Assembly (NCBI GenBank): GCA_002345845.1
Contig: DDWF01000012.1
Location: forward strand, 1 to 15,061
DNA from: Betaproteobacteria bacterium UBA2293
Lineage (GTDB): Bacteria > Pseudomonadota > Gammaproteobacteria > Burkholderiales > Rhodocyclaceae
Direction: 5' to 3'
DNA length: 15,061 nt
The notes under the pieces are model-generated. The model did no database searches and was not told the origin of the DNA. It saw only the letters and a program-made list of their open reading frames with translations. Each line of letters opens with the position of its first letter. Positions within the stretch are counted from its first letter, which is position 1. Of this stretch, positions 14,871-15,061 are shown in pieces. Both the position numbers and the translations under genes were made by a program.

Positions 14871-15061
14871 TTAATTGACATAACCGAACAGACGGGGGAC
14901 GAACAGGGTGAGGTCGGACCAGTAGGCGATCAGGAACAGGATCGCGACCTCGGCGAGGATGAAAGGGGTCAGGGCGCGGGCGATGCGTTCCATCTTTTCG
15001 CCGGTGACCGAGCACAGCACGAACAGGCAGGCGCCCACCGGCGGCGTCATCAGCGAGATGT
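14871..15061 (-). CDS. dctM: TRAP transporter large permease, DctM type (C-terminal part)
   Basis: Partial: the last 63 codons before the TAA at 14871-14873, with the 5' end beyond the window. The translated tail begins 'ISLMTPPVGACLFV', the conserved end motif of DctM permeases. It then has a cytoplasmic-looking 'GEKMERIARALTPF', a last membrane helix 'ILAEVAILFLIAYW' and a short tail ending 'RLFGYVN'. DctM is the channel-forming subunit of the TRAP importer in the inner membrane. Gene order is dctM then dctP, so the small subunit DctQ, if present, and the operon promoter should lie upstream, outside the window. Confidence 0.9.
   Translation of the reverse strand, partial: ISLMTPPVGACLFVLCSVTGEKMERIARALTPFILAEVAILFLIAYWSDLTLFVPRLFGYVN

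Noticed and set aside
12608..14878. Very long plus-strand open frame opposite dctP, dpaL and M20
   Set aside because: It is a Gly/Asp/Val/His-rich shadow of GC-rich codons on the other strand, with no motifs, while the minus strand encodes three clear enzymes.
1..15061. CRISPR array, tRNA or rRNA genes, prophage
   Set aside because: No regularly spaced direct repeats, cloverleaf-type sequences, rRNA-like blocks or phage genes were seen on either strand.

Overview
The window is GC-rich (about 65% by eye) with tightly packed genes, short overlaps and strong third-position G/C bias. CreD, an N-carbamoyl-D-amino acid hydrolase, a group II truncated haemoglobin, TRAP transporter parts and a FIST/histidine-kinase pair together suggest a metabolically versatile proteobacterium, most likely a betaproteobacterium (Rhodocyclales/Burkholderiales type). 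This assignment is inferred from gene content only. No rRNA, tRNA, CRISPR array or intact mobile element was seen.

Layout. (1) 1-182: non-coding, with a strong GC hairpin and a possible decayed insertion-sequence end. (2) 183-1319, minus: a two-gene unit, a glycine-rich membrane-active-looking protein followed 3 nt later by a small DUF7079-like protein; this looks like an effector and cognate partner, but the role is unproven. (3) 1320-1655: divergent intergenic region with a 13-bp inverted repeat and, in front of creD, a perfect CreB-type tag (TTCAC-N6-TTCAC). (4) 1656-5743, plus: creD, then a GH3 NagZ-like beta-N-acetylhexosaminidase with an unusual N-terminal membrane domain (1-nt overlap), then a GH13_18 sucrose-phosphorylase-type enzyme 36 nt on. 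(5) 5883-8097, plus: FIST sensory protein overlapping by 8 nt an orphan soluble histidine kinase. (6) 8239-9247, minus: a secreted DsrE-like protein with a palindromic operator candidate and a hairpin terminator, and a group II truncated haemoglobin. (7) 9482-15061, minus: a catabolic operon read as dctM (partial) > dctP > dpaL > M20 carbamoylase > D-carbamoylase > RpiR-type regulator.

How the genes may work together. The creD/NagZ-like pair joins two arms of cell-wall and beta-lactam stress physiology, and the CreB tag suggests CreBC control, although creBC is not in the window. The catabolic operon is the most interesting part: a TRAP importer, one carbamoylase of the D-specific nitrilase fold, one of the M20 L-carbamoylase type, and 2,3-diaminopropionate ammonia-lyase, a family known to accept both D and L substrate. 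Together they would take up and degrade an N-carbamoylated diaminopropionate (for example albizziine, 3-ureidoalanine, or a related ureide) of either configuration to pyruvate, ammonia and CO2, under an RpiR regulator encoded at the operon's end. This substrate assignment is inference.
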